Positions 27,198 through 36,352 are shown, counted from the first letter of the stretch. The stretch is DNA of 64,000 nucleotides from CALFVT01 sp039989855 (GCA_039989855.1 JBDXGZ010000023.1:62001-126000); one strand, 5' to 3'. The notes: generated by a model from the sequence alone, not told the origin. A program made the numbers and translations.

Positions 27198-27992
27198 CTA
27201 TATTCTGGCTGCCCCTCGTCCCTTCGCGAGTGTCTTTACGATCCCTCTCAGTGTACGTACTTCTTGATCAGTGAGCTTCGCCCGTGTCAGTGGCGTACGA
27301 ATATTTTGGCTCATGAGCGGCTTCTTTTCGGGTGGGTAGAAAAACCCTGCCTTTTCAAGCTCATCCTCAAGATGTTCGAACAGACGGATAAGGTCAGCCT
27401 TATCCGCAACGTCAGATCCCATATCATCAAATAGCTCGGGCGGTGACGCACTCTCAGCTGACTGCCAAATATAAGCAAAAATATTAACCGCCTGCGCAAG
27501 GTTAAGTGATTGAAAGGCGGGATTAACGGGATAGGTTAAAATAGCGTCCGCGAGAACCACGTCCGCATTTTTAAGCCCTGCCTTCTCAGGTCCAAATAAA
27601 ACACCTGTCCTAATGTCATTATTAGCAAAGGCGCGCAGCTCTGCCCCAACTGTTTGCGTTCCTATAACGGGCACTTCCAATTCTCGCCGCCGTGCCGTAG
27701 CTGCGAGGACATATTTCAAATCAGCGACCGCCTCAGCTGTCGTTTCGTAAAGCTTGGCCGTTTCTAACACGCGGACAGCCCCAGCCGCCATTGCGTCAGC
27801 AGCCGCATTCGGCCACCCATCACGCGGCGCCACAAGGCGTAACTCTGTCAGACCGAAATTGAGCATACACCGGCAACAGGCTCCAATATTTTCGCCAAGT
27901 TGTGGGTTCACCAAGATCACCGCAGGCGCATTGGGATGCTCCCCAGAGCGCTCGGCCTCTCGCCCTAATTGGTCTTTTATACTGCCACCCAT
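27198..27992 (-). CDS. trmJ: tRNA (Cm32/Um32) 2'-O-methyltransferase, TrmJ-like
   Basis: This SPOUT-class methyltransferase begins VILVNPQLGENIGACCRCMLNFG and continues LRLVAPRDGWPN, close to TrmJ/TrmH; GVLFGPEKAGLKNADV and YPVNPAFQSLNLAQAVNIF form the knotted SAM site. A C-terminal helical extension (FEHLEDELEKAGFFYPPEKK) is typical of TrmJ. The ATG at 27992 has AGGAG at 6-nt spacing and is preferred to the GTG one codon earlier. It is convergent with the Amt-kinase gene and divergent from icd. Confidence 0.93.
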   Translation of the reverse strand: MGGSIKDQLGREAERSGEHPNAPAVILVNPQLGENIGACCRCMLNFGLTELRLVAPRDGWPNAAADAMAAGAVRVLETAKLYETTAEAVADLKYVLAATARRRELEVPVIGTQTVGAELRAFANNDIRTGVLFGPEKAGLKNADVVLADAILTYPVNPAFQSLNLAQAVNIFAYIWQSAESASPPELFDDMGSDVADKADLIRLFEHLEDELEKAGFFYPPEKKPLMSQNIRTPLTRAKLTDQEVRTLRGIVKTLAKGRGAARI

Positions 27993-28096
27993 CACGAACT
28001 CCTGAAATGAGATGTAAAACTCGCTCTTTTCAAGCGGTGCATAGCATGTTAGTTGCGCACCAACTCTTTTAAATCAACCGCTATACAGAGGTTCTC

Positions 28097-29308
28097 ATGG
28101 CTAAAATCAAGGTAAATAATCCCGTCGTCGATATGAACGGTGATGAAATGACACGTATCATTTGGGATATGATCAAAGAACGGCTCATTCATCCCTATTT
28201 GGACATTGACCTTCTCGATTATGATCTATCCATCCAAAGCCGTGATGCAACAGATGACCAAATCACGGTTGACGCCGCCAATGCGATCAAAAAGCATAAT
28301 GTCGGTATCAAATGTGCGACCATTACCCCTGATGAGCAGCGCGTTGAAGAATTTGACCTTAAGCAAATGTGGCGCTCACCTAACGGAACCATCCGTAACA
28401 TCCTTGGCGGTGTTGTTTTCCGTGAGCCGATCATCTGTTCAAACGTCCCTCGCCTCGTCCCGGGTTGGACACAGCCTATCGTTATTGGCCGTCACGCTTT
28501 TGGTGACCAATATAAAGCAACTGATTTCGTTGTGCCAGGCAAAGGCACAGCGACCATGAAATTTGAAGGCGAAGACGGCGAAGTCATCGAGAAGAAAATT
28601 TTCGACTTCCCTGGCGGCGGTGTTCTTATGGGCATGTATAACCTAGACAAGTCTATCGAAGATTTTGCGCGCGCCTGTTTCAACTATGGTATCACACGTA
28701 AGTGGCCTGTTTACCTCTCAACGAAGAACACAATTTTGAAAGCCTACGACGGTCGTTTCAAAGATATCTTCCAGAGCGTTTATGACAATGAGTTCAAAGA
28801 CAAATTCGCAGAATTTAACGGCGAGTATCAGCATCGCTTGATCGATGACATGGTAGCAGCGGCGATGAAATGGTCTGGTGGTTATATCTGGGCTTGTAAA
28901 AACTATGATGGTGACGTTCAGTCTGACACTGTGGCCCAAGGCTTTGGTTCACTTGGCCTCATGACCTCTTTCCTTCTCACTCCAGACGGAAAAACAATGG
29001 AAGCTGAAGCCGCTCACGGGACAGTAACACGTCACTACCGTAATCACCAAAAGGGTGAAGCGACATCGACGAACTCAACAGCCTCTATCTTTGCATGGAC
29101 ACGTGGGCTCGCTCACCGTGCCAAGCTTGACGACAATGAAGCACTCGCGAAATTCGCAGCTGGCCTTGAAGCCACTGTGATTGAAACTGTCGAAGGCGGT
29201 CAGATGACCAAAGACTTGGCGCTTCTAGTCGGTGATCAACAAGGCTGGCTCTCAACAACAGGCTACCTCGAAGCGATTGCTGAGAACTTTGAACGCAAAA
29301 TGACATAA
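28097..29308 (+). CDS. icd: NADP-dependent isocitrate dehydrogenase (homodimeric, eukaryote-like)
   Basis: Icd oxidatively decarboxylates isocitrate to 2-oxoglutarate in the TCA cycle. At 403 residues, with NPVVDMNGDEMTRIIWDMIKE at the start, SPNGTIRNILGG for isocitrate binding and GSLGLMTSFLLTPDG...EAAHGTVTRHYR, it is the type II enzyme shared by alphaproteobacteria and mitochondria rather than the E. coli type. It is monocistronic, with a strong terminator 25 bp after the stop. Confidence 0.98.
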   Translation: MAKIKVNNPVVDMNGDEMTRIIWDMIKERLIHPYLDIDLLDYDLSIQSRDATDDQITVDAANAIKKHNVGIKCATITPDEQRVEEFDLKQMWRSPNGTIRNILGGVVFREPIICSNVPRLVPGWTQPIVIGRHAFGDQYKATDFVVPGKGTATMKFEGEDGEVIEKKIFDFPGGGVLMGMYNLDKSIEDFARACFNYGITRKWPVYLSTKNTILKAYDGRFKDIFQSVYDNEFKDKFAEFNGEYQHRLIDDMVAAAMKWSGGYIWACKNYDGDVQSDTVAQGFGSLGLMTSFLLTPDGKTMEAEAAHGTVTRHYRNHQKGEATSTNSTASIFAWTRGLAHRAKLDDNEALAKFAAGLEATVIETVEGGQMTKDLALLVGDQQGWLSTTGYLEAIAENFERKMT

Positions 29309-29333
29309 ACGCTCGGCGAGCTTTAATTTTATG

Positions 29334-29363
29334 ACCCGCCGACCTAAAATCGGCGGGTTTTTT
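29334..29363 (+). terminator. Rho-independent terminator of icd
   Basis: ACCCGCCGA-N7-TCGGCGGGT is a perfect 9-bp stem followed by six T, just after icd. Confidence 0.93.
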
Positions 29364-29377
29364 CATGGGATAACGTC

Positions 29378-29653
29378 ATGGTCTTAGACAAACAGTTCAT
29401 TTCTGCCTTCCGCACCCTGCCTCGCGGCAGCTCTGAAGGCCTGTATGAAGGCCGCAAATACGGCCTCACCATTCGTTATGGTCGTGATGATCGTCAAGCC
29501 TGGCTCTATGCCGAGGAGCTTGGCGGGAATAATCACATCAGCTGTAATATTTATTTCCTCAAAGAAGATAATACCCGCTTGAAACCCTGCGAAATGCCAG
29601 CTCAAAAAGTCATAGATTTTGTGTTAGGATTCGTGCTCATACAGGAACTGTAA
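29378..29653 (+). CDS. Small conserved hypothetical protein
   Basis: This 91-residue protein has the pattern PRGSSEGLYEGRKYGLTIRYGRDDRQ, LYAEELGGNNHISCNIYFL and LKPCEMPAQKVIDFVLGF. I recall similar short unannotated ORFs in alphaproteobacteria, so it is probably real, but there is no known function. It is soluble and beta-rich. It begins 14 bp after the icd terminator, so it must rely on read-through or a promoter overlapping the terminator. Confidence 0.68.
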   Translation: MVLDKQFISAFRTLPRGSSEGLYEGRKYGLTIRYGRDDRQAWLYAEELGGNNHISCNIYFLKEDNTRLKPCEMPAQKVIDFVLGFVLIQEL

Positions 29654-29768
29654 AATTACTGCATCTTATACTGGTAATGTTATCATACGCTCCCTATCTT
29701 GATTATAAGACAGCCGACGTTTATGGTCAGGCCTCTTACTCATTTTAATTCCTTGAAAAGGTCTCGTT

Positions 29769-30173
29769 ATGGATATCAAAAGTATTGCAGCTGGCATGTT
29801 AATGAAAAAACTCACAGGTAGTAATAGCAGTGCTATTGGCGGTGTTATGGAAAACCTCATCGGCGGCGGCGACAAAATGGACATTGGTAGTCTTGTTAGC
29901 GGCCTACAATCTAAAGGTCTCGGCGACGTGGCTGAATCATGGCTCGGCGACGGCGCGAACAAAGCGATTTCTGCCAGCCAACTTAAAGACGTTATTGGCG
30001 CTGACAAAATTAGCGCCGCAGCCGCACAACTCGGCTCTGACGAAGGCTCACTCCTCGCAGGCCTACAAGACGCCATTCCGCAAATGGTTGACCAATCAAG
30101 CAAAGGCGGCTCACTGCTCGGCGCTGTTGGCGGCGTTGGCGGCCTCGCAGGTATGGCCAAGAAACTGTTTTAA
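29769..30173 (+). CDS. YidB/DUF937 family protein
   Basis: This 134-residue Gly/Ser-rich helical protein matches YidB: SIAAGMLMKKLTGSN at the start, GLQSKGLGDVAESWLGDGAN and ISASQLKDVIGADKISAAAAQLG, followed by LLAGLQDAIPQMVDQSSKGG. It is cytoplasmic by lack of a signal. The family has no settled function. Expressed alone, with a terminator at 30200. Confidence 0.88.
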   Translation: MDIKSIAAGMLMKKLTGSNSSAIGGVMENLIGGGDKMDIGSLVSGLQSKGLGDVAESWLGDGANKAISASQLKDVIGADKISAAAAQLGSDEGSLLAGLQDAIPQMVDQSSKGGSLLGAVGGVGGLAGMAKKLF

Positions 30174-30199
30174 AAACGCTTCCATATGATCATGCTTAA

Positions 30200-30226
30200 A
30201 GCCTGCCGCTTCGGTGGGCTTTTTTT
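30200..30226 (+). terminator. Terminator after yidB-like gene
   Basis: AGCCTGCCG-ctt-CGGTGGGCT forms a 9-bp stem with two G-U pairs, followed by a T run. The T run overlaps the stop region of the convergent msrA gene, so it may serve only the plus strand. Confidence 0.75.
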
Positions 30227-30734
30227 ATGAGCCGTAAGCAATAGATACGCCCGTAAATTGCTTACGAATACGTGCCAGTTTAGGGTCAATATAGGTCTTA
30301 CAAAAAGGGCGCTCAGGGTCAGTTTTGTAATAGTTTTGAAACTGCGGGTCAGAAGGTTTAAAAGCGGTGTGATCAAGAACTTGAGTCACCCGTAGCGTAT
30401 CAAATTGCGTTTGAATATCCGCTAAAATCGCTTCGACTTGTTGTCTTTGCGCTTCACCTTTAACATAGACTGCACTTCGGTACTTCCCGCGCATAGAGTG
30501 ATTAGCCCCGCTCGCATGAGTCCGTAAATGTATATCTGTCAAGACGGACAAGCTAATCTGTTCAGGATTAAAATGCACGATCACAGCTTCGGAAAAACGG
30601 TCATAGGGCGGCGTGGACCTTATAAAGCCCTGTTCGACGTAGCTGACTCCACGCAGGTCTTGAAACACGGCTTCGGTGCACCAATGACATCCGCCGCCAA
30701 AGCCGATAATCTCATCAGTATTAGGCGTCAGCAT
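30225..30734 (-). CDS. msrA: Peptide methionine sulfoxide reductase A
   Basis: MsrA reduces methionine-S-sulfoxide in proteins. The active-site motif is GFGGGCHWCTEAVF (catalytic Cys in GCHWC, where GCFWC is usual), followed by VIVHFNPEQIS, HASGANHSMRGKYRSAVYV and QNYYKTDPERPFCKTYI. The ATG at 30734, with GGGA at 7-nt spacing, is preferred to a TTG four codons upstream. It starts 15 bp after the glutaminyl cyclase stop, so the two are an operon. Confidence 0.94.
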   Translation of the reverse strand: MLTPNTDEIIGFGGGCHWCTEAVFQDLRGVSYVEQGFIRSTPPYDRFSEAVIVHFNPEQISLSVLTDIHLRTHASGANHSMRGKYRSAVYVKGEAQRQQVEAILADIQTQFDTLRVTQVLDHTAFKPSDPQFQNYYKTDPERPFCKTYIDPKLARIRKQFTGVSIAYGS

Positions 30735-30749
30735 AAATTTTCCCAAGGC

Positions 30750-31535
30750 TTATTTAGCCTTACCCTTTAGGCCTTGAATGTCCAATTCATATACGCTCGG
30801 CCAATATTTTCCTGTCACGAAGACACGGCCCGAGCGTGGGTCATATGCAATACCGTTTAGCACCTTATCAACATTATCGGCCCCTTTGGTTTTTGCCGCA
30901 ATAGCAGATAAATCAAGCCACGCCTTCACATGACCTGTCTTAGGGTCAATTCGCGCAATTCTATTGTCTTTCCAAATATTTGCCCATATCTCACCGTTAA
31001 TCCACTCTAGCTCGTTCAGTTTAACAATTGGCAGGCCTTGGTCTTTCACATCTATGGTGCTGATGACGCGAAAAGTGGTGGGGTCGCGCACATAAATTCG
31101 GTCTGTGCCGTCCGTCATATACAAATGAGTTTCGTCATCGGTCAGGCCCCACCCATCTCCATCATAACGAAAATAACCAACAGGCTTAAAGTCATCAACA
31201 CCAACCACAAACCCAACACCAGAGCGCCAGGTTATAGAGAAAAGATAATCTTTAAATAGGGTCAAGCCTTCGCCAAAAACTTGATCTGGGAATTTCCACT
31301 CCTGCTGTACTTGCCCCGTTTTAATATCCACGCGACGCATACGCGATTGTGTATATTGGCCCGTACTTTCATATAAATTTCCATCATGAAACAATAGCCC
31401 TTGCGTGAACGCATTTGTATCATGAGGATAGGCTCTCACCACTTTATAGGGCGTATCTGGAGTCGGCTTACCCGATTTAGCTGCCGCTAAACTGCATATG
31501 AGTCCACAAAATATAAAACTTAGAAATATTCGCAT
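30750..31535 (-). CDS. Glutaminyl-peptide cyclotransferase (glutamine cyclotransferase)
   Basis: This exported beta-propeller enzyme converts N-terminal glutamine to pyroglutamate. A signal peptide (MRIFLSFIFCGLICSLAAA) precedes YKVVRAYPHDTNAFTQGLLF, GNLYESTGQYTQSRMRRVD, WGLTDDETHLYMTDGTDRIYVRDP and LNELEWINGEIWANIWKDNRIARIDP, all typical of the plant-type QC family in bacteria. It sits upstream of msrA; both act on protein side chains or termini. Confidence 0.92.
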   Translation of the reverse strand: MRIFLSFIFCGLICSLAAAKSGKPTPDTPYKVVRAYPHDTNAFTQGLLFHDGNLYESTGQYTQSRMRRVDIKTGQVQQEWKFPDQVFGEGLTLFKDYLFSITWRSGVGFVVGVDDFKPVGYFRYDGDGWGLTDDETHLYMTDGTDRIYVRDPTTFRVISTIDVKDQGLPIVKLNELEWINGEIWANIWKDNRIARIDPKTGHVKAWLDLSAIAAKTKGADNVDKVLNGIAYDPRSGRVFVTGKYWPSVYELDIQGLKGKAK

Positions 31536-31766
31536 TTAACTGATAATCCAAACCAACCTTCAAACGGTTTATCCATTTTCATAGCATGGTTGTGAGGTAT
31601 ATATAGCATATTTTTTACACGTTCATTCTACATAAACTTGTATCAATATTGCCAGCACCAGTATGCTATTAACAATCGGTGATAATAACGCGCCTAATTT
31701 CTTTCCAACATCTGCCTTTAATTAAACAATTAGAAACTCTGACATGGATATGTGGGTCCAAATACC

Positions 31767-32168
31767 ATGCCTTATTATGTTTATGCCATAAGATTGAACC
31801 GCGACGCCATGGGCGAAAAACCTTCACGCGCCTTCCGTGACCAAAATTGGCATATTGACTGGGATTACCCTCTCCATGACGGCTGTGAATATTATTATGT
31901 CGGTCAAACGGTTCATAGTCCAGAATGCCGTTTTCAACAGCACAAAACATGTCATAAAGATTTTGGTTCATTCAAGTGCATCTGCCGTCTACGCAAAACG
32001 ATAACCAAGAGTCGGTCTAATCGGTATGTTCGGCGCTACGGCCTGTTTCTACAGCCTAAATTATATGAATCGTTCAACCCCATGCGGTCACGCAAACAAT
32101 CTGAACAAGCTGAAAAAGACGTAGCCGATAATATTCGCGAGTTGGGTCATTGTGTATTCTGGAATTAA
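31767..32168 (+). CDS. GIY-YIG-like small nuclease-fold protein
   Basis: The ATG at 31767 gives MPYYVYAIRL, then a long insert, then CEYYYVGQTVHSPECRFQQHK, which fits a GIY-YIG core (Y-x-Y followed by YVGQT, Arg and His). NRYVRRYGLFLQPKLYESFNPM and a C-terminal helix ending GHCVFWN complete the unit. The catalytic Glu position may be the Glu of KLYES. A GTG 15 bp upstream is a weaker start. It stands alone, with no DNA-binding partner domain; repair or housekeeping use is unknown. Confidence 0.65.
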   Translation: MPYYVYAIRLNRDAMGEKPSRAFRDQNWHIDWDYPLHDGCEYYYVGQTVHSPECRFQQHKTCHKDFGSFKCICRLRKTITKSRSNRYVRRYGLFLQPKLYESFNPMRSRKQSEQAEKDVADNIRELGHCVFWN

Positions 32169-32217
32169 TTTCGTCCCTCTAAGTAGCCTACGCATTCGTA
32201 CATACACTTAAAGCCGC

Positions 32218-32571
32218 TTAATTCGCCGTCCATACGGCAAGTTCATTGCCGCTTGGATCTATAAAGTGAAAGCGTCGTCCCCCTGGGAAATCATAAGCTG
32301 GAACAGAGATAACCCCCTCTGCCATTTCAACCGCTTTTTCACTCGCGGGTAAATCATCGGAATATAAAATCACCAAAGCGCCTTGAGCAGACGGCTTGCG
32401 CGAACCCGAGGCCGCATCAAAGCCGCCGTCAACGCCGCTACCGTGTATGGCCACATAAGTGTCGCCCCAATCCTCAAACGTCCAGCCAAAGACCGCGCCG
32501 TAAAAGGCCTTCATGGCCACATTATTCGTCGATGGGAGTTCTATGTAATTAAAGTGGTGATGTGCGCTCAT
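32218..32571 (-). CDS. VOC (glyoxalase/bleomycin-resistance) family protein
   Basis: This 117-residue single VOC domain has FNYIELPSTNNVAMKAFYGAVFGWTFEDWG, then VILYSDDLPASEKAV and FIDPSGNELAVW, all family landmarks; metal-ligand candidates include the Glu of NELAVW and the Glu/His near the start. Substrate is unknown. Its ATG overlaps the stop of the DUF6768-like gene (ATGA), so it belongs to the sigma-factor operon. Confidence 0.88.
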   Translation of the reverse strand: MSAHHHFNYIELPSTNNVAMKAFYGAVFGWTFEDWGDTYVAIHGSGVDGGFDAASGSRKPSAQGALVILYSDDLPASEKAVEMAEGVISVPAYDFPGGRRFHFIDPSGNELAVWTAN

Positions 32572-32945
32572 ACGCCGTCTATAGCGTCTTTATGGGCAAT
32601 AGCCAATTGCAACCGCTTGATCTCACGTAATAAGACACGGCGGTTCAAACGCATATGAAACCAGAGTTTCAACGCGATTTGTGCCGAATTGGTCAAAACC
32701 ACACCCGAAGCAAATAATATCTGTCCCTTCACGGTCTCCGCTTGAAAGAATTTATAAATACAAACAAATAGTAAGATGCAAAAAACCAAAATCCCTACGG
32801 ACGTCATAATATTTATCTTGCTTTCTGGGCCTTTGTAACTCGCGAGAGTTTCAGCAAAGACGTTTTTCTCGGCAAGGCTTTGTTCAATGGCCGCATCGTC
32901 CCCTTCGGACAAAAGGTCTTTCAATCGGTCGTCAAAATCATTCAT
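32568..32945 (-). CDS. DUF6768-like membrane protein, candidate anti-sigma partner
   Basis: The start at ATG 32945 has AAGGAG at 6-nt spacing and lies inside the end of the ECF gene; the longer frame upstream would read through the sigma gene. It has a short acidic N-terminus (NDFDDRLKDLLSEGDDAAIEQSLAE), two hydrophobic segments (INIMTSVGILVFCILLFVCIYKF and ILFASGVVLTNSAQIALKLW) and a C-terminal helix (REIKRLQLAIAHK). It resembles DUF6768, which I recall next to ECF sigma genes. Overlap with the sigma gene suggests an anti-sigma or sensor role, unproven. Confidence 0.7.
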   Translation of the reverse strand: MNDFDDRLKDLLSEGDDAAIEQSLAEKNVFAETLASYKGPESKINIMTSVGILVFCILLFVCIYKFFQAETVKGQILFASGVVLTNSAQIALKLWFHMRLNRRVLLREIKRLQLAIAHKDAIDGV

Positions 32946-33501
32946 CATGATCTCCTTCTTGGTTGTAAATTTGCTTAAATCTCTGCCGTATGGCAAATAA
33001 TCGCGATTTGATCGTCCCTATGGGGATGCCGAGCGCTTCGGACATTTCGCGGCCCGTTAGCCCGTCCACATAGAATAATAGCAAAAGGCGACGGTCTGCC
33101 TCCCCTAATTTAGCGAGGCATTGGCGCAGACTTAGCCCAACCTCTAAATTGGAATAGCAAGAGGTTGTAAAACAATCTTCCAAAAGGGGCGTCTCAGGTC
33201 TTCTCTCAACGCGGCGAAAATAATCTTGCACGCGGTAGCGAATGATACGGTAAGCCCACGCGTTAAAGGCAGACGGGTCTTTAAGACCCCCAATCTTACG
33301 CGACATGGTAATCGAAGCCTCTTGAACAATATCACGGGCGGCCTCTTGGTTCCCGCAAAGGCGGTAGGCCAAGCGCACAAATTCCGCGTGGCAAAGACTG
33401 TAAAGACATGCAAATGCCGCTGCGTCCTCCGTGGCAGCCATAGCGGCCAAAGCGCGACGCACGTCGCGCGTATCATGCTTATGTATGTGTCCACTGGACA
33501 T
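32938..33501 (-). CDS. ECF-type RNA polymerase sigma factor
   Basis: This 187-residue sigma-70 family protein has regions 2 and 4 only: LYSLCHAEFVRLAYRLCGNQEAARDIVQEA (sigma2), AFNAWAYRIIRYRVQDYFRR, then LGEADRRLLLLFYVDGLTGREMSEALGIPIGTIKSRL (sigma4 helix-turn-helix). It is the first gene of a three-gene overlapping operon (ECF, DUF6768-like, VOC). The signal it answers to is unknown; promoter targets would need to be searched in the whole genome. Confidence 0.94.
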   Translation of the reverse strand: MSSGHIHKHDTRDVRRALAAMAATEDAAAFACLYSLCHAEFVRLAYRLCGNQEAARDIVQEASITMSRKIGGLKDPSAFNAWAYRIIRYRVQDYFRRVERRPETPLLEDCFTTSCYSNLEVGLSLRQCLAKLGEADRRLLLLFYVDGLTGREMSEALGIPIGTIKSRLFAIRQRFKQIYNQEGDHDE

Positions 33502-33595
33502 AGGCCCTCTTACCTTGTTTCAAAGCTATAGTCGCCTCAAACAGGTAAAAGGTTCGCCCTTATCTTAAAAATTAAGAAAAAACTTAGAGAAAAGG

Positions 33596-36229
33596 CTAAA
33601 CAGCCGCCTTAATCGCTGCCAACGCTTCATCCGAATTTTCAGGCTGAGAACCGCCGGCTTGCGCCATGCCGGGTTTCCCGCCGCCGCGCCCGCCGACTTT
33701 TTCAGCTCCTGCATTCACGAGCGTTGCCGCCGAATATTGGTCCGTCAGATCATCACTAACCGCAACAGCCACAGCAACTTTCGCGCCGTCTTTGGCGACA
33801 AATGCAACAATGCCAGAGCCAATAGCAGAGAGTTGATCATTGAGCATTCCGCGCAGCTCTTTACCTGATACACCGTCGAGGACTCGGCCCATGAATTTAA
33901 CGCCGTTGACCTCTTCCGCGCTGGCCGCACCGCCCCCGCCGCCAAGGGCGAGTTGTTTTTTGGCTTCTGATAGTTCCTTCTCGAGTTTTTTACGCTCACT
34001 CATGAGGGTTTCAATCCGCGTGGTGATATCCTCAGGTTTAGCTTTCATCGTGTCCGCAGCGGCGCGAGCATAGCCCGCTTGCGTTTCAAGATAACCACGA
34101 GCCGCCTCGCCTGTCACCGCTTCAACGCGGCGTATCCCTGCGGCGACAGCGCCTTCAGAGACAATTTTAAACAGAGCAATATCGCCCGTGCGTTCCACAT
34201 GCGTCCCGCCGCAAAGTTCAACCGAATAGGCTTTCGGAGAGGGCTCCAAAGGATCCCCCAAAGACAGCACCCGCACTTCGTCACCGTATTTTTCGCCGAA
34301 CAAGGCCATAGCCCCCGCCGCAATCGCCGCTTCAGGGTTCATCAGTTCTGTTGCTGCAGGTTGGTTTTGCTGAATGACCGCGTTCACTTCATTTTCGACC
34401 TTGGCCAATTCGTCGCGCGTAATAGCGCCGCCGTGGGAAATATCAAAACGTATACGGTCACCATCAACCATCTGTCCCTTTTGGGTGACGTGATCCCCGA
34501 GGACACGCCGCAAGGCTTCATGCATAATATGCGTCGCCGAATGATTATGTTTCGTGCGTTCGCGGTTGTGCGCGTCAACACTTAGCTCTATCGTCTCCGA
34601 GACAGATGCCGCGCTGTTGATAGTGCCGATATGGATGTGAAGGTCGCCTGCGCGTTTTTGCACATCTTTTACGCTCATGACAGCCCCACCAGAAAAGACT
34701 ATCTGACCTTTATCACCCGCCTGTCCGCCGCTTTCCGCGTAAAACGGTGTAGCCGTCGTCAGCAGCATAACGTCGCCCGACGCGGCATTCTCAACCACCT
34801 CGCCGTTTTGAACTAAAGCTGCAATAGAGCCTGACAAAGTGAGGTCTGTGTAACCTGTAAACTCTGTCGCCCCGTGCGTGTCTCTGAGGGATTTCCAAAT
34901 CGCGTCTGTTCCCGCGTCACCTGAGCCAGACCAATTGGCCCGTGCCATTTCCTTTTGCTTTTCCATTGCGACGTTAAAGCCGTCAACATCCACCGTAAGG
35001 CCGCGTGCACGCACCGCATCTTGGGTTAAATCAAGGGGAAACCCGTAAGTATCATAAAGTTTGAACGCCGTTTGACCATCGAGCACATCGCCTATCTTAA
35101 GGTCTTTCACCGCCGTGTCGAGCAGGCTTGTTCCGCGACCTAAAGTGCTACGGAAACGCTCCTCTTCTTGGAGGAATGTGGCCTCGAGCATGGAGCGCCC
35201 ACGCTCCAATTCAGGATAGGCCTCACCCATCTCAGAAATTAATGAGGGAACTAAGCGGTGCATCAACGGGTCTTTCGCCCCAAGTATATGTGCATGGCGC
35301 ATAGCTCGGCGCATAATACGGCGCAGCACATATCCACGGCCATCATTGGACGGCGAGACACCATCCGTCATTAAAAAAGAACAGGCGCGTAAATGATCGG
35401 CAATCACGCGGTGCGAAAATTTGGCCTCGCCCTTGGCTGTCGTCCCCGTCGCCTCTTCAGAGGCTTGAATGAGGGCTTTAAACAAATCAATATCGTAATT
35501 ATTATGCTTACCCTGTAGGATTGCCGCGATCCGCTCTAAGCCCATACCAGTATCAATTGAGGGCTTAGGTAGCGGTTTTTCCGTCTTATCTGCAAAGCGT
35601 TCCATCTGCATAAATACAAGGTTCCAGATTTCAATAAACCGGTCACCGTCTTCATCGGGGCTTCCCGGAGGGCCACCAGCAATATCTTCACCATGGTCAT
35701 AGAAAATTTCAGAACAAGGGCCGCACGGCCCAGTATCACCCATTGACCAAAAATTATCAGACGTATTGATGCGGATAATGCGGTCATCAGACAATCCAGC
35801 AATTTTCTTCCAATAATTCGCCGCCTCATCATCCGTGTGATAGACTGTGACGAGCAGCTTATCACGCGGCAGAGCATATTCCTGAGTGATAAGGTTCCAC
35901 GCATGTAAGATCGCCTCTTCTTTGAAGTAATCGCCGAAAGAAAAATTCCCCAACATTTCAAAAAATGTATGATGACGTGCCGTATAGCCGACATTATCCA
36001 AATCATTATGTTTCCCGCCTGCACGGACGCATTTTTGCGACGTAGCGGCCCGGGATACGGGAGCCTTCAGAGCACCCGTAAAATAGTCTTTAAATTGTAC
36101 CATCCCCGCATTGGTGAACATCAATGTTGGGTCATTATCAGGCACAAGCGGACTGGACTTCATCACAGAATGATCCTGTCCCCCGAAATAGTCGAGGAAT
36201 TGCTGCCGGATGTCACGTAGAAGCGCCAT
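33596..36229 (-). CDS. alaS: Alanyl-tRNA synthetase
   Basis: AlaS charges tRNA-Ala and edits mischarged Ser/Gly. The start at ATG 36229 (MALLRDIRQQFLDYF, with AGGACC upstream) is the usual N-terminus; the frame open to 36286 has no ribosome site. Class II core motifs (SSPLVPDNDPTLMFTNAGMVQFK, GPCGPCSEIFYD), the editing HNHSATHIMHEAL and the C-terminal SVELCGGTHVERTGDI zinc site are present. At 877 residues it is full length. It lies 124 bp after recA on the same strand. Confidence 0.98.
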   Translation of the reverse strand: MALLRDIRQQFLDYFGGQDHSVMKSSPLVPDNDPTLMFTNAGMVQFKDYFTGALKAPVSRAATSQKCVRAGGKHNDLDNVGYTARHHTFFEMLGNFSFGDYFKEEAILHAWNLITQEYALPRDKLLVTVYHTDDEAANYWKKIAGLSDDRIIRINTSDNFWSMGDTGPCGPCSEIFYDHGEDIAGGPPGSPDEDGDRFIEIWNLVFMQMERFADKTEKPLPKPSIDTGMGLERIAAILQGKHNNYDIDLFKALIQASEEATGTTAKGEAKFSHRVIADHLRACSFLMTDGVSPSNDGRGYVLRRIMRRAMRHAHILGAKDPLMHRLVPSLISEMGEAYPELERGRSMLEATFLQEEERFRSTLGRGTSLLDTAVKDLKIGDVLDGQTAFKLYDTYGFPLDLTQDAVRARGLTVDVDGFNVAMEKQKEMARANWSGSGDAGTDAIWKSLRDTHGATEFTGYTDLTLSGSIAALVQNGEVVENAASGDVMLLTTATPFYAESGGQAGDKGQIVFSGGAVMSVKDVQKRAGDLHIHIGTINSAASVSETIELSVDAHNRERTKHNHSATHIMHEALRRVLGDHVTQKGQMVDGDRIRFDISHGGAITRDELAKVENEVNAVIQQNQPAATELMNPEAAIAAGAMALFGEKYGDEVRVLSLGDPLEPSPKAYSVELCGGTHVERTGDIALFKIVSEGAVAAGIRRVEAVTGEAARGYLETQAGYARAAADTMKAKPEDITTRIETLMSERKKLEKELSEAKKQLALGGGGGAASAEEVNGVKFMGRVLDGVSGKELRGMLNDQLSAIGSGIVAFVAKDGAKVAVAVAVSDDLTDQYSAATLVNAGAEKVGGRGGGKPGMAQAGGSQPENSDEALAAIKAAV

Positions 36230-36266
36230 ATTAAAGGTCCTGTTATTATCAGTTCCCGATATAAGG

Positions 36267-36293
36267 AGAGCGCCCGACTGTGCCAAGCGCTCT
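36267..36293. other. Hairpin between recA and alaS
   Basis: AGAGCGC at 36267-36273 can pair with GCGCTCT at 36287-36293 over a 13-nt loop. It follows the recA gene on the minus strand but lacks a clear T run on that strand, so it is at best a weak terminator or attenuator before alaS. Confidence 0.4.
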
Positions 36294-36352
36294 TTTGAGT
36301 TTAAACATTGATTTTAAGCTTAAATCGCCATTCTAAGGCTAAGCATTAAGGC

